A DNA stretch of 8,101 nucleotides from Acidobacteriota bacterium (GCA_025061865.1 JANXAA010000084.1:1-8101); one strand, 5' to 3'; counted from the first letter of the stretch, positions 1-6,444 are shown. Numbers and translations are program-made. The notes: generated by a model from the letters alone, not told the origin.

Positions 1-637
1 GGTGGAAGATGCCCCGCGTCTCCTCCGTCAAGGGGGCATGAAGGCTGATGACGTCCGACGTCCGGATCAGGGTGTCCCAATCGACCATCTGGACGTCCAG
101 CTCTCGGGCGATGGACGGCGGCACGTAGGGGTCATACGCCTGGACGCGGGCCTGCAAGGCCCGAAGCCGCCGGGCCAATTCCCGACCGACCCGTCCCAGG
201 CCGTACAGGCCGACGACCTTGCCGGCCAGCTCCCGACCGATGAAAGGACCTCGCTCCCACCGATGCTCCTTAAGGGTGGCACAGGCCGTATACACGTGCC
301 GCAAGGCGCATAAGATCAAGGCCAACGTGTGCTCGGCGGCGGCGACGCTGTTCTGACCCGGCGTGTTCATGACGACGATGCCCTGCCGAGTCGCCGCCTC
401 GACGTCGATGTTGTCGACGCCTGCCCCGGGCCGGCCGATCACCCGCAAGCGACGAGCCCGCTGGAGGAGGTCCGCTGTCAGACGGGTCCCGCTCCGAACG
501 ATGATGGCGTCATAGTCCTCGATGACGTCAGCCAGACGACGGCCCCCCAGGTCCTTCAGGAAGTCGACCGTCCAGCCTTCATCCCGCAAGAGCTGGACGG
601 CTCGTTCCGGCAAGTCCTCGGTGATCAAGATCCGCAT
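1..637 (-). CDS. serA: D-3-phosphoglycerate dehydrogenase, N-terminal part (cut by window edge)
   Basis: The product oxidises 3-phosphoglycerate with NAD+ in the first step of serine synthesis in the cytoplasm. The 212 residues visible cover the start of the substrate domain and the first half of the NAD domain of the D-isomer 2-hydroxyacid dehydrogenase family. Seen: the segment GRPGAGVDNID at residues 68-78, NTPGQNSVAAAEHT at 91-104, the Rossmann motif GLGRVG at 146-151, and HAPLTEETRG at 200-209. The catalytic Arg, Glu and His and any C-terminal ACT domain lie beyond the left edge, so full length cannot be judged. The start is the ATG at 635-637 (MRILITEDLPE); a GGAG lies about 11 bases upstream. 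The gene is 74 bases downstream of the DUF1684 gene on the same strand. SerA is favoured over glyoxylate or hydroxypyruvate reductases by the NTPGQNSVAAAEH segment, but a related dehydrogenase is not fully excluded. Confidence 0.88.
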   Translation of the reverse strand, partial: MRILITEDLPERAVQLLRDEGWTVDFLKDLGGRRLADVIEDYDAIIVRSGTRLTADLLQRARRLRVIGRPGAGVDNIDVEAATRQGIVVMNTPGQNSVAAAEHTLALILCALRHVYTACATLKEHRWERGPFIGRELAGKVVGLYGLGRVGRELARRLRALQARVQAYDPYVPPSIARELDVQMVDWDTLIRTSDVISLHAPLTEETRGIFH

Positions 638-711
638 CGTCGCCGGCTCTCCGTACCTGCTCACCTGTCACGCATATAAGTCCCGGGTGAAGGCCCCACG
701 GACGACAGACC

Positions 712-1806
712 TCAGACCTGTAAAGTTAAGTCTTTGGGACGCGACGACTCCATCGACCGCAGCGAGGTCTGGGATCGGGGTCCTTTTCTGGGACCCGGTC
801 CCCGAGACCCTCTTCCCCCCGAGACCCCCTTCCCCATGTACCGCTCCCCGGCTAAGACGGCCCACCCCCGGGTATTCTCTTTCGGCGGAATCGGGCAGTT
901 GTACGCATCGCTGTAAGCACACAACGGGACGTACGCCTTGTTGAAGTCCAAGACGTATGAACCGTCCGGCTGACGCTCCGCCTCGACGTACCGGCCGATG
1001 GGATACGTCGTCTTCCCCGTCGTGGCGTCCCGAAAGATGATAAATAGGACCGACAGGTCGTCGCCACTCTCGATGAAGGCCCGCAGACGATACGGCTTTC
1101 CCTGCCAATCGAATTCCAGCCAACCGACGTCCGGGAGCGGCGTCTGAAGCCCCCGGGACGTCTCGATCCAGACTGTCTGGCGCCGCTCGGCCGGAATCAG
1201 TCGGGCCCGGAACCGGAAACGTCCGTCGTAGGGGAACAAGTCAAAGCTCGGAAAGTTTACGGGTCGCTCCGTTAGGGGTCGGAAGACTATCACGCGGCCG
1301 TACGGCGGATGATAACTCAGATGCAGGGGCCAGTCGCCCCACCGCAGGGTCCCCTCGACCCAAGTATAAGGCGAAGCGACGTCCCGCCAGTCGGCCCGAA
1401 GCGTCTCAGGGTCCCAAGATTGTAAGGACTGCACCGGTGCTAAACCTGGCTTCCAAACCGTCGTGAACTTCCGGTCCCGGAACGCCACCGAAAAGACGGC
1501 CCCCGCCGGGGCCGCCGAGGCAACCCCCCAATCGACGGCCTTCGAGTCGTAAGCGGTCGCATATAAGGCCTGCCCGTCTGCCAAGTAGAAGACCCGATGA
1601 ACGGCGACGGGCGACGTCGGGGCCGACTGAAATCGTCGAAGCCGAAGCTGCCACCAGTGAAGGACTTCCGCCTCAGGCGAAGGTCCCGCCGCTCGACCAG
1701 GCGTGCCTATCACCGTCCCGCAGGCGATGAGGATAAAGGCCGTCGCCCATGTGAGGCACGCTGGATACCTAGAAAGCCCCAAAGTCCACGATCCTGGAAA
1801 TTGCAT
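712..1806 (-). CDS. DUF1684 family lipoprotein with an unusual C-terminal tail
   Basis: This 364-residue protein has a lipoprotein signal: Arg13, a hydrophobic run at residues 14-28, and the lipobox LIAC at 26-29 with Cys29 as the lipidated residue. It is probably anchored in a membrane and faces outward. The body matches DUF1684: FDLFPYDGRFRFRARL at 188-203, and the C-terminal signature with VLDFNKAY at 285-292, LCAY at 295-298, NCPIPPKEN at 303-311 and AGER at 319-322. The biochemical role of the family is unknown. The start ATG at 1804-1806 has a strong Shine-Dalgarno, GGGGAGG (1812-1818), 5 bases upstream. Family members normally end near the AGE motif, but this one continues for about 42 Gly-, Arg-, Ser- and Pro-rich residues (323-364). 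The DNA for this tail contains a palindromic repeat also found beside dnaB. I infer that the natural stop was lost, or the gene was extended, through that repeat. serA lies 74 bases downstream. Confidence 0.85.
   Translation of the reverse strand: MQFPGSWTLGLSRYPACLTWATAFILIACGTVIGTPGRAAGPSPEAEVLHWWQLRLRRFQSAPTSPVAVHRVFYLADGQALYATAYDSKAVDWGVASAAPAGAVFSVAFRDRKFTTVWKPGLAPVQSLQSWDPETLRADWRDVASPYTWVEGTLRWGDWPLHLSYHPPYGRVIVFRPLTERPVNFPSFDLFPYDGRFRFRARLIPAERRQTVWIETSRGLQTPLPDVGWLEFDWQGKPYRLRAFIESGDDLSVLFIIFRDATTGKTTYPIGRYVEAERQPDGSYVLDFNKAYVPLCAYSDAYNCPIPPKENTRGWAVLAGERYMGKGVSGGRGSRGPGPRKGPRSQTSLRSMESSRPKDLTLQV
783..804. repeat. Dispersed palindromic repeat, copy 1
   Basis: Bases 783-804 match bases 6633-6654 at 19 of 22 positions. 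Both begin CTTTTC on the plus strand and then form a GC palindrome: here GGGACC, one centre base, GGTCCC. This copy lies inside the 3' end of the DUF1684 gene. Two of the three differences fall in the palindrome centre (CG versus TA), which leaves the stem GGGAC/GTCCC intact. This fits a small REP-like intergenic element. Only two copies are visible, so its status as a genome-wide family is inference. Confidence 0.5.
800..827. repeat. Two direct copies of an 11-base motif
   Basis: The plus-strand motif CCCCGAGACCC occurs at 800-810 and again at 817-827, a period of 17 bases, directly beside the palindromic repeat. Both copies are inside the DUF1684 reading frame and encode part of its Gly/Ser/Arg-rich tail. 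A period of 17 is not a multiple of three, so the copies are read in different frames. That argues for intergenic-type DNA rather than a protein-level repeat. Confidence 0.5.
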
Positions 1807-1835
1807 AGAAGCCTCCCCTAGAGCCGATCCCGTCC

Positions 1836-1844
1836 ATATATATA
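1836..1844 (-). promoter_or_regulatory. Possible -10 region for the DUF1684 gene
   Basis: An alternating TATATATAT tract lies about 30 bases upstream of the ATG at 1806, in an otherwise GC-rich region. Placed as a -10 element it would give a leader of roughly 20 bases that still contains the strong GGGGAGG ribosome site. I see no good -35 hexamer at the expected distance (TTTTAA occurs upstream but is too close), so this is a weak promoter call based on position and composition. Confidence 0.25.
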
Positions 1845-1885
1845 CAAATCATGTTAAAACGATGCACTACAGCGACCTATGAGTT

Positions 1886-2059
1886 TCATGCGACTTGGAG
1901 GAGAATTTGCCCACGCTCCCGCTTCACGGGAAGGTCAAGCTCGAATAGGCGCCGAATCCGCGAACCCCATGAAGTCCGCATCAACCGGTCATGGTCGCTT
2001 AGAAGCTCGACCCAGCCTATCTCTTCAAACGGATTACATGTGAAGGTCCAAAAGTCCAT
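1886..2059 (-). CDS. Possible small protein, 57 residues, unrecognised
   Basis: An open frame begins at ATG 2057-2059 and ends at TGA 1886-1888; the frame is open upstream to a TAA at 2096-2098. The peptide looks protein-like: it starts MDFWTFTCNPFEEIGWVELL, then carries basic stretches (SRIRRLFELDL, VKRERG) and ends QILLQVA. It would be a soluble, charged protein with three Trp. I recognise no family. It sits in the 359-base gap between hemL and the DUF1684 gene, on the same strand as both. The ribosome site is weak (GGCGGA about 6 bases upstream), and third-position G+C (about 60% by my count) is lower than in its neighbours. It could be a small gene, a remnant, or a chance open frame; a plus-strand frame across the same bases is also open. 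Confidence 0.25.
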   Translation of the reverse strand: MDFWTFTCNPFEEIGWVELLSDHDRLMRTSWGSRIRRLFELDLPVKRERGQILLQVA

Positions 2060-2165
2060 TAGGGGTCCGCCAACTTGCCGGACGCCGTCATGCCGTTACG
2101 TCATCACGAAGCCTGAAAAACTGTCTGTTTCGGAAGGCTGGGGAAACCGACCGGATACGGCTCCG

Positions 2166-3458
2166 TTACGTGTCCTTCATCCTCGGCAAGGCGGACCGGA
2201 CGGCTTCGAGCGTCTGGGTGACGATCGTATCATCGTGAGCCAGCGAAAGGAACCAGGCTTCGAAGGCTGACGGTGGCAGGTGGACGCCTTGCTCCAGCAG
2301 GGCATGGAAGAACCGTCGGAAGGCATCGACGTCGGACGCCTGGACCTCGGTCAGGTTCCGAGGCGGCGTCGGTCGGAAGAACACGCTCAGCATCCCCGTC
2401 GTCCACACGACGGCGGCCGAGACGCCGTGAGCCTGGAAGGCTTCCTGGAGGCCCTCGGCCAACGCCCGGGTCCGGCGGGCCAGGGCGTCGTAGGCCGTCG
2501 GGTCGTCTTGAAGCTGGAGGAGCGTCGTGTAGCCGGCCGCCACGGCGACGGGATTGCCGGCCAGGGTCCCCGCTTGATAGACGGGCCCGACGGGGGCCAC
2601 CCGGTCCATCCATCGGGCTGGGCCCGCATAGGCCGCCAGGGGAAAGCCCCCGCCGATGACTTTTCCAAGCGTGATGAGGTCCGGTTCGATACCCGTCCGG
2701 ACGGACCAACCGCCCCAGCCGACCCGAAAGCCCGTGATGACCTCGTCGAAGATCAGCAGGCTCCCAAACCGGCGGGTCAGGTCTCGCAGGGCCTCCAGGA
2801 AGCCGTCGACTGGCAGGACGAGGCCCATATTGCCGGCGATGGGTTCGACGATGACGGCCGCGACTTGGTCACCCCGTTCATGAAATAGGCGCTCGACGGC
2901 CACCGGGTCGTTGTACGGGAGCGATACCGTCGTCCGGGCGATAGTTGCTGGGACACCAGGGGACGACGGGACGCCCAGAGTCAGGGCCCCCGATCCGGCC
3001 TGGACGAGAAAGTAGTCGGCATGGCCATGGTAACAGCCGTCGAACTTGATGACGAGAGGCCGACCCGTGACGGCTCGGGCGATGCGGACGGCCGTCATCG
3101 TCGCCTCTGTCCCCGAATTGACGAACCGGACTCGTTCGACGAAGGGAAAGGCACTGGCGACGAGCTCGGCGAGCTCGACGTCCGCCGGCGTCGTCATGCC
3201 GTAGGAGCTTCCCCGAGCTGTCGCCCGCTGGGCCGCCGCCACGACGGCCGGATGGGCGTGCCCCAGGATCAGGGCGCCCCAAGACATGACATAGTCGATG
3301 TAGGCCCGGTCCTCGACATCCCAGACATAGGCGCCCTCGCCTCGCAGGATGAAGCGAGGGACACCCCCGACGGCTCGGAAGGCCCGGACCGGCGAGTGGA
3401 CGCCGCCCGGAATGACCCGCTGAGCCCGTTCGTACCACTCCCCGTTCGTCCCCCACAT
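2166..3458 (-). CDS. hemL: Glutamate-1-semialdehyde 2,1-aminomutase
   Basis: The enzyme converts glutamate-1-semialdehyde to 5-aminolevulinate with a PLP cofactor, the last step of the C5 route that starts haem synthesis from glutamyl-tRNA. It is a cytoplasmic class-III-aminotransferase-fold protein. The chosen start, ATG 3456-3458, gives 430 residues, the usual length. Seen: IPGGVHSPVRAF at 16-27, NSGTEATMTAVRIARA at 114-129, IFDEVITGFRVG at 236-247, the PLP lysine Lys266 in LGKVIGGGFPLAAYAG, YQAGTLAGNP at 294-303, and PPSAFEAWFLSLAH near 395-408. A GGAGG (3466-3470) sits 7 bases before this ATG and supports it. The frame stays open 45 codons further upstream, to 3593, but that extension has no family counterpart and poorer ribosome sites. 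No other haem gene is in the window, so it is not in a visible hem operon. An 8-base tandem repeat and a hairpin lie about 105-145 bases upstream and may regulate it. Confidence 0.96.
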   Translation of the reverse strand: MWGTNGEWYERAQRVIPGGVHSPVRAFRAVGGVPRFILRGEGAYVWDVEDRAYIDYVMSWGALILGHAHPAVVAAAQRATARGSSYGMTTPADVELAELVASAFPFVERVRFVNSGTEATMTAVRIARAVTGRPLVIKFDGCYHGHADYFLVQAGSGALTLGVPSSPGVPATIARTTVSLPYNDPVAVERLFHERGDQVAAVIVEPIAGNMGLVLPVDGFLEALRDLTRRFGSLLIFDEVITGFRVGWGGWSVRTGIEPDLITLGKVIGGGFPLAAYAGPARWMDRVAPVGPVYQAGTLAGNPVAVAAGYTTLLQLQDDPTAYDALARRTRALAEGLQEAFQAHGVSAAVVWTTGMLSVFFRPTPPRNLTEVQASDVDAFRRFFHALLEQGVHLPPSAFEAWFLSLAHDDTIVTQTLEAVRSALPRMKDT

Positions 3459-3561
3459 GATGACGCCTCCGAGAGCCAGGCATAGGGCAGTAAGGCCCAA
3501 AGCGTTTGGATCCGTCATCCAATGGAAACAGTCCACCTCCCGAGGGGTTTGAGACGACTTT

Positions 3562-3577
3562 ATTGTAACATTGTAAC
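3562..3577 (-). promoter_or_regulatory. hemL: Exact 8-base tandem repeat upstream of hemL (promoter or operator candidate)
   Basis: On the plus strand ATTGTAAC occurs twice head to tail (3562-3569 and 3570-3577). On the gene strand this reads GTTACAAT twice, and each copy contains TACAAT, a good -10-like hexamer. Transcription from here would give a leader of roughly 95-105 bases before the hemL ATG. No convincing -35 is seen at 16-18 bases, so the element could instead be a pair of direct-repeat binding sites for a regulator or alternative sigma factor. It is unusually AT-rich for this DNA. Confidence 0.35.
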
Positions 3578-3581
3578 GCAA

Positions 3582-3600
3582 CCCAGAGCTCACGTCTGGG
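3582..3600. promoter_or_regulatory. Inverted repeat beside the hemL tandem repeat
   Basis: CCCAGA (3582-3587) and TCTGGG (3595-3600) form a perfect 6-base inverted repeat around a 7-base spacer (GCTCACG). It lies immediately upstream, on the gene strand, of the tandem ATTGTAAC repeats. That position, near where a -35 region would fall, fits an operator better than a terminator: there is no T run after it on either strand. The role is inferred from position only. Confidence 0.3.
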
Positions 3601-4782
3601 AATCCTGGAGACCCCGGTCGTTCACCCTGAACGGAAGGGGTCTTTCCCCTACCCTGACCCCCAGCCTTACGGCCTTACCTGACCGCCTGCTTCATAGGAA
3701 CCACGCAGCTCGGCCATCGGGGGTCCGAGAAAAACCTAAATTCATGTCCATGTTCCCTTCCTAAGAGCTGTCCACTGCTTGCGTCGGGCATCTTTCGCCG
3801 TAGGAGGTGCCTATGGGGCATCGATCATCGGAGAACACCCAATCGTCCCAACTGAATGGGTTGGGGCTTAATGGCCTGGGTGCTCTTAACGTCTGCGCTA
3901 TGGGTCTCCCCCCCTCCAAGGTCAATCGTGTTTGTATATCCAACTGAGCTTTCCCCCTGTCCGTGCATACCCGGTGGGTCGGGTAGAAGAGCAGATTGCG
4001 ATAACGTGAGGCCGCCTGGCGGTATGAGACTTGCTGGGTGAATGCATCCACCGTCCATTGTCCCGGCGGGGTGATTTGTCCTTATGACAGTTATGGACTA
4101 TCCAAGCCTTTTGGCAGGGCCGGCGGGGGTGGGGGATGCTGTGGCACCCAACCGGCAATCTTCGTCGCCTTACACAGCGGCATCCCGACTCGAGCGGATT
4201 TGCTCCACGAATGCGCCGACTCTTTGGAACGCATACGACCGGGGCCAGAACCTATGATGTACTATATCATGCATGGATGACTGGGCTATATATGCTCCCG
4301 GCCAAGATACCACTTTGAATCCCTCCCTCTAAGGGTTCATACCTCTTCTTCCGACTTCTCTCAAGAGGTGCTCTCCTGCATCCGTATCCCGGGACGGTTC
4401 CCCTACCCCACGGGTGAAGACTTTTGGGCCTGATCGGATTTCCTCCACCGCCTCCCGGAGGCCATCCGTGGCGGGTGCCTTCCATGGACGTGGACGGGAT
4501 CATTCTGGTCCCTCCTCAGGCAAGCTCTCCCATCTCCCCGGCCCAAGCAGTCCTACGAATCGAATGGGATGAATCGAGGCATGTAACGCAGACGGACGTC
4601 CTGTATATCCCAAAAGCCCATCCGGGAAACCCGCTGGCTGACGGATGCCGTCGTCCGGCGCATGCGAGTGCGGGCGCCGACGGCCGGACCGACCCATGCA
4701 TGGTCTCGGGGAGATGTTTCCCGATTTCACCGGGTCGTTACATACCTCATCGTGAACGTACAGGGTGCGGTCCTCCAGATCG
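3601..4782. other. Long stretch with no convincing gene
   Basis: About 1.2 kb between the hemL upstream region and the protease remnant holds no frame that I recognise. Several overlapping frames of 60-190 codons are open on both strands, as expected from G+C-rich DNA. They lack family motifs, consistent codon bias and good start sites, and none dominates. A small inverted repeat, AGGGG/CCCCT around TCTTT, lies near 3638-3652. I found no tRNA T-loop motif, rRNA, tmRNA or RNase P RNA core, and no CRISPR-like spacing. The likeliest explanation is an area of gene decay continuous with the protease remnant to its right; an uncharacterised structured RNA cannot be ruled out by eye. Confidence 0.5.
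3813..3947 (+). CDS. Possible 44-residue peptide with a strong ribosome site
   Basis: ATG 3813-3815 follows a perfect AGGAGG (3802-3807) at 5 bases spacing, and the frame runs to TGA 3945-3947. The peptide starts MGHRSSENTQSS and contains LNGLGLNGLGALNV, a short LNGLG-type repetition, then ends KVNRVCISN. There is no signal peptide, membrane segment or recognised family. It would be the only plus-strand gene here. The ribosome site is the main support: one perfect SD-ATG pair may arise by chance in over 1 kb of purine-rich DNA, so this is a weak call. Confidence 0.2.
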   Translation: MGHRSSENTQSSQLNGLGLNGLGALNVCAMGLPPSKVNRVCISN

Positions 4783-5037
4783 TCAACCGGTGGGACATCG
4801 TACCGATGGGTTGTCGCGGCGGAAAATGTTGCGTTTAAGGATTGCTTGCCCCGTGCGGATGACGTCCGAGCCTCCTTCCCCCATGAGGAGGAAGGGTAGA
4901 TGCCAGGCCATCCATAGGAAGCTCCAAAAGGCTCCTATCGCTGGACTGGACATTTTCGCCCTGAAAGGTAGCGTAGCCCTCATAGGCTGGCTTCTGGCCT
5001 GAGTGATACGCCCTCCGCTAGACCTTACGAGACCCAA
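4783..5037 (-). pseudogene. Decayed fragment of a CPBP (CAAX/Abi) intramembrane protease
   Basis: CPBP family proteins are multi-pass membrane metalloproteases with a signature like GEEPGWRGYALP, followed about 24 residues later by LLWALWHLPLFL. On the minus strand here, 4961-4999 reads GQKPAYEGYATFQ, which matches the first motif at G, P, G, Y and A. After a one-base frame change, 4882-4959 ends in FLWMAWHLPFLLM, matching the second. Spacing between the motifs is about 67 bases, against about 72 expected. Both catalytic glutamates are replaced (E to Q and E to K, each explainable by one base change) and the Arg is Glu. The second frame alone is open from 5037 to 4783 and also carries weak matches upstream (GGRIT, then MRATLP). 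The N-terminal membrane helices are not found in the 250 bases before it, and the third histidine motif is not clear. I infer a frameshifted, inactive remnant; the boundaries given are those of the open frame. An intact, very divergent small membrane protein is the less likely alternative. Confidence 0.5.
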
Positions 5038-5253
5038 AGTAGGCCTTCGGGACCTTAGACCCGTCGACTTGGATGATCTTCACGGATTGGGTCGAGCCGG
5101 CTGACCAGGAGATGGCCGAGAATCCCCGCCCAGGTTCCCACCCTGGGCCTGGGGGCCCAAGAGGTCCTGGGGCTGTACAGTCTTAGCTCCGGAAGGTCAT
5201 CCCGTCCCATCGACTACGCGGACCTACTTAATGTTCAACACCCAGCCCACCCA
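5038..5253. other. Spacer downstream of alr, with a GC-rich hairpin
   Basis: No gene is recognised in these 216 bases. A 7-base inverted repeat, GCCCAGG (5128-5134) with CCTGGGC (5142-5148) around a 7-base loop, lies about 105 bases after the alr stop. It lacks a T tract on either side, so it is not a standard intrinsic terminator, though it could stall or protect an alr transcript. A short minus-strand frame ending KVPKAYFGSRKV at a TAG near 5020 has no start codon and no recognised family. Confidence 0.35.
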
Positions 5254-6426
5254 TCAAGCATGGAGTTGGTCCCACAGGGGCCAGAAACCGGCGGCGTCCC
5301 GGACAAGACGACGGGAAACCCGAGGGCCCAGACGGCTCAGGACCTCATGAGGTGCCGTCTGCGCCCAGGCGGCGACGTCATTGAAGTCGATGCGCTGACC
5401 CTGCCACTCCCCCAAGAGCAAGACCGGCTCGCCGGGTCGGACCGACGACGGTGACCCCAGGCCGACGACCGTCATGTCCATGCTGATGGTCCCGAGGACA
5501 GGAAGGCGCTCTCCCCGGCGAGAAAGCATATACGCCGCTGGGTTGAACCGCCGGTCATAGCCGTCGAAATAGCCGACCCCGACGACGGCGACCCATCGGT
5601 CCGCATCCAGGCGGCACTGAGCACCGTAGCCGACTGTCCAACCCGCCGGCAGGTGACGGACCTGTAGGACGCGAGCCCACCATCGGACGGCCATCGTCAT
5701 ACTCAGCCGGCTCTCGGAGGGGACCCACCCATACAGACTCAAGCCGGGTCGGACGATGTCCATCCAGGCGTCCGGCCAGTGATGGACGGCGGCGCTATTC
5801 GCCAGGTGCCGCCATGCGACAGGCCAACCCTCGTCTCGTAGAAAATAGCACACTTGCCGGAAACGCTCGATCTGTTGGGCCGTCAGGGGATGTGCCGGCC
5901 GGTCAGCACAGGCCAGGTTCGAAAAGACACCCTCTAAGACGAGACCCGGAAAACGTCGGAGATGCTGGGTGAACTCGTCGACCCGATCCCACAGGACACC
6001 CAGACGCCCCATGCCCGTATCGACCTTGAGGTGAAAGGTCAATGATGCCCGATCCATCCGACCGTGTCCCAGCCACGCCAACTGTTGGACGTCATAGACC
6101 GCCGGCGTCAGGGACCACTGGGCCAGGAGGGGGACCTCCTCGGGTAGGAAGCCGCTCAAGACTAAGACCCGACCCCGGTAGCCGAGTCGCCGTAGACGGA
6201 CACCCTCCCAGGGATTCGCCACGCCGATCCATGGGGGCGCTAAGTCCCGCAAGGCCTGGTAGACTAAACCCAGGCCGAGGCCGTAAGCGTCCGATTTGAG
6301 GACCGGCATGACGGGCCGGCCCGTGTGGCGGGCGATGACCTCGTAGTTGGACCGAACGGCCTCGGACCAGACCTCCAGGACAGACCGGAACGTTGCTAAG
6401 TCCCGTTCTTGCTCGACGCTGACCAT
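5254..6426 (-). CDS. alr: Alanine racemase
   Basis: This PLP enzyme interconverts L- and D-alanine in the cytoplasm and supplies D-alanine for peptidoglycan. The 390-residue product has normal length. Seen: the PLP-binding segment PVLKSDAYGLG with Lys44, the barrel motif KVDTGMGRLG at 134-143, HLANSAA at 207-213, RPGLSLYG at 226-233, WTVGYGAQC at 263-271, the catalytic-tyrosine motif VGYFDGY (Tyr286), and GTISMDM at 312-318. The C-terminal barrel ends with LSRLGPRVSRRLV. The two-base-general pair (Lys44 and Tyr286) is therefore present and the enzyme should be active. The start ATG 6424-6426 is preceded by AGGA at 7 bases spacing. The gene follows dnaB on the same strand after 238 bases of repeat-bearing spacer, and is followed by the decayed protease. 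LKSDAYGLG replaces the commoner VKANAYGHG, an ordinary family variation. Confidence 0.95.
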   Translation of the reverse strand: MVSVEQERDLATFRSVLEVWSEAVRSNYEVIARHTGRPVMPVLKSDAYGLGLGLVYQALRDLAPPWIGVANPWEGVRLRRLGYRGRVLVLSGFLPEEVPLLAQWSLTPAVYDVQQLAWLGHGRMDRASLTFHLKVDTGMGRLGVLWDRVDEFTQHLRRFPGLVLEGVFSNLACADRPAHPLTAQQIERFRQVCYFLRDEGWPVAWRHLANSAAVHHWPDAWMDIVRPGLSLYGWVPSESRLSMTMAVRWWARVLQVRHLPAGWTVGYGAQCRLDADRWVAVVGVGYFDGYDRRFNPAAYMLSRRGERLPVLGTISMDMTVVGLGSPSSVRPGEPVLLLGEWQGQRIDFNDVAAWAQTAPHEVLSRLGPRVSRRLVRDAAGFWPLWDQLHA

Positions 6427-6444
6427 CCAAGCATCCTGACCGAC

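Noticed and set aside
2093..2171. CCGTTACGT occurring twice, 70 bases apart, near the hemL stop
   Set aside because: Flanking sequence does not match, so it is probably chance. The hemL stop TAA lies inside one copy.
1851..2270. 139-codon plus-strand frame
   Set aside because: Its last third runs antisense into the certain hemL coding region, it is strongly Arg/Ser-rich, and it has no ribosome site or family motif.
3761..4158. Three overlapping minus-strand frames of 77-96 codons
   Set aside because: All three frames are open over the same bases with no recognised motif and no good ribosome site, so none can be preferred.
4662..4838. 58-codon plus-strand frame with protein-like text (VVTYLIVNVQGAVLQIVNRW)
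   Set aside because: There is no ribosome site before the ATG, its left half overlaps other open frames, and its right end is antisense to the protease remnant's open frame. A faint likeness to a CPBP segment is on the wrong strand.
4424..5002. 192-codon plus-strand open frame starting at TTG
   Set aside because: It lies antisense to the CPBP remnant, has no ribosome site, is rich in Pro, Arg and Gly, and shows no family motif. The minus strand gives the meaningful match.
5135..5146. T-box-like AGGGTGGGAACC on the minus strand
   Set aside because: It departs from the T-box consensus (AGGGTGGNACCGCG), is part of a GC hairpin, and has no aminoacyl-tRNA or amino-acid gene downstream.
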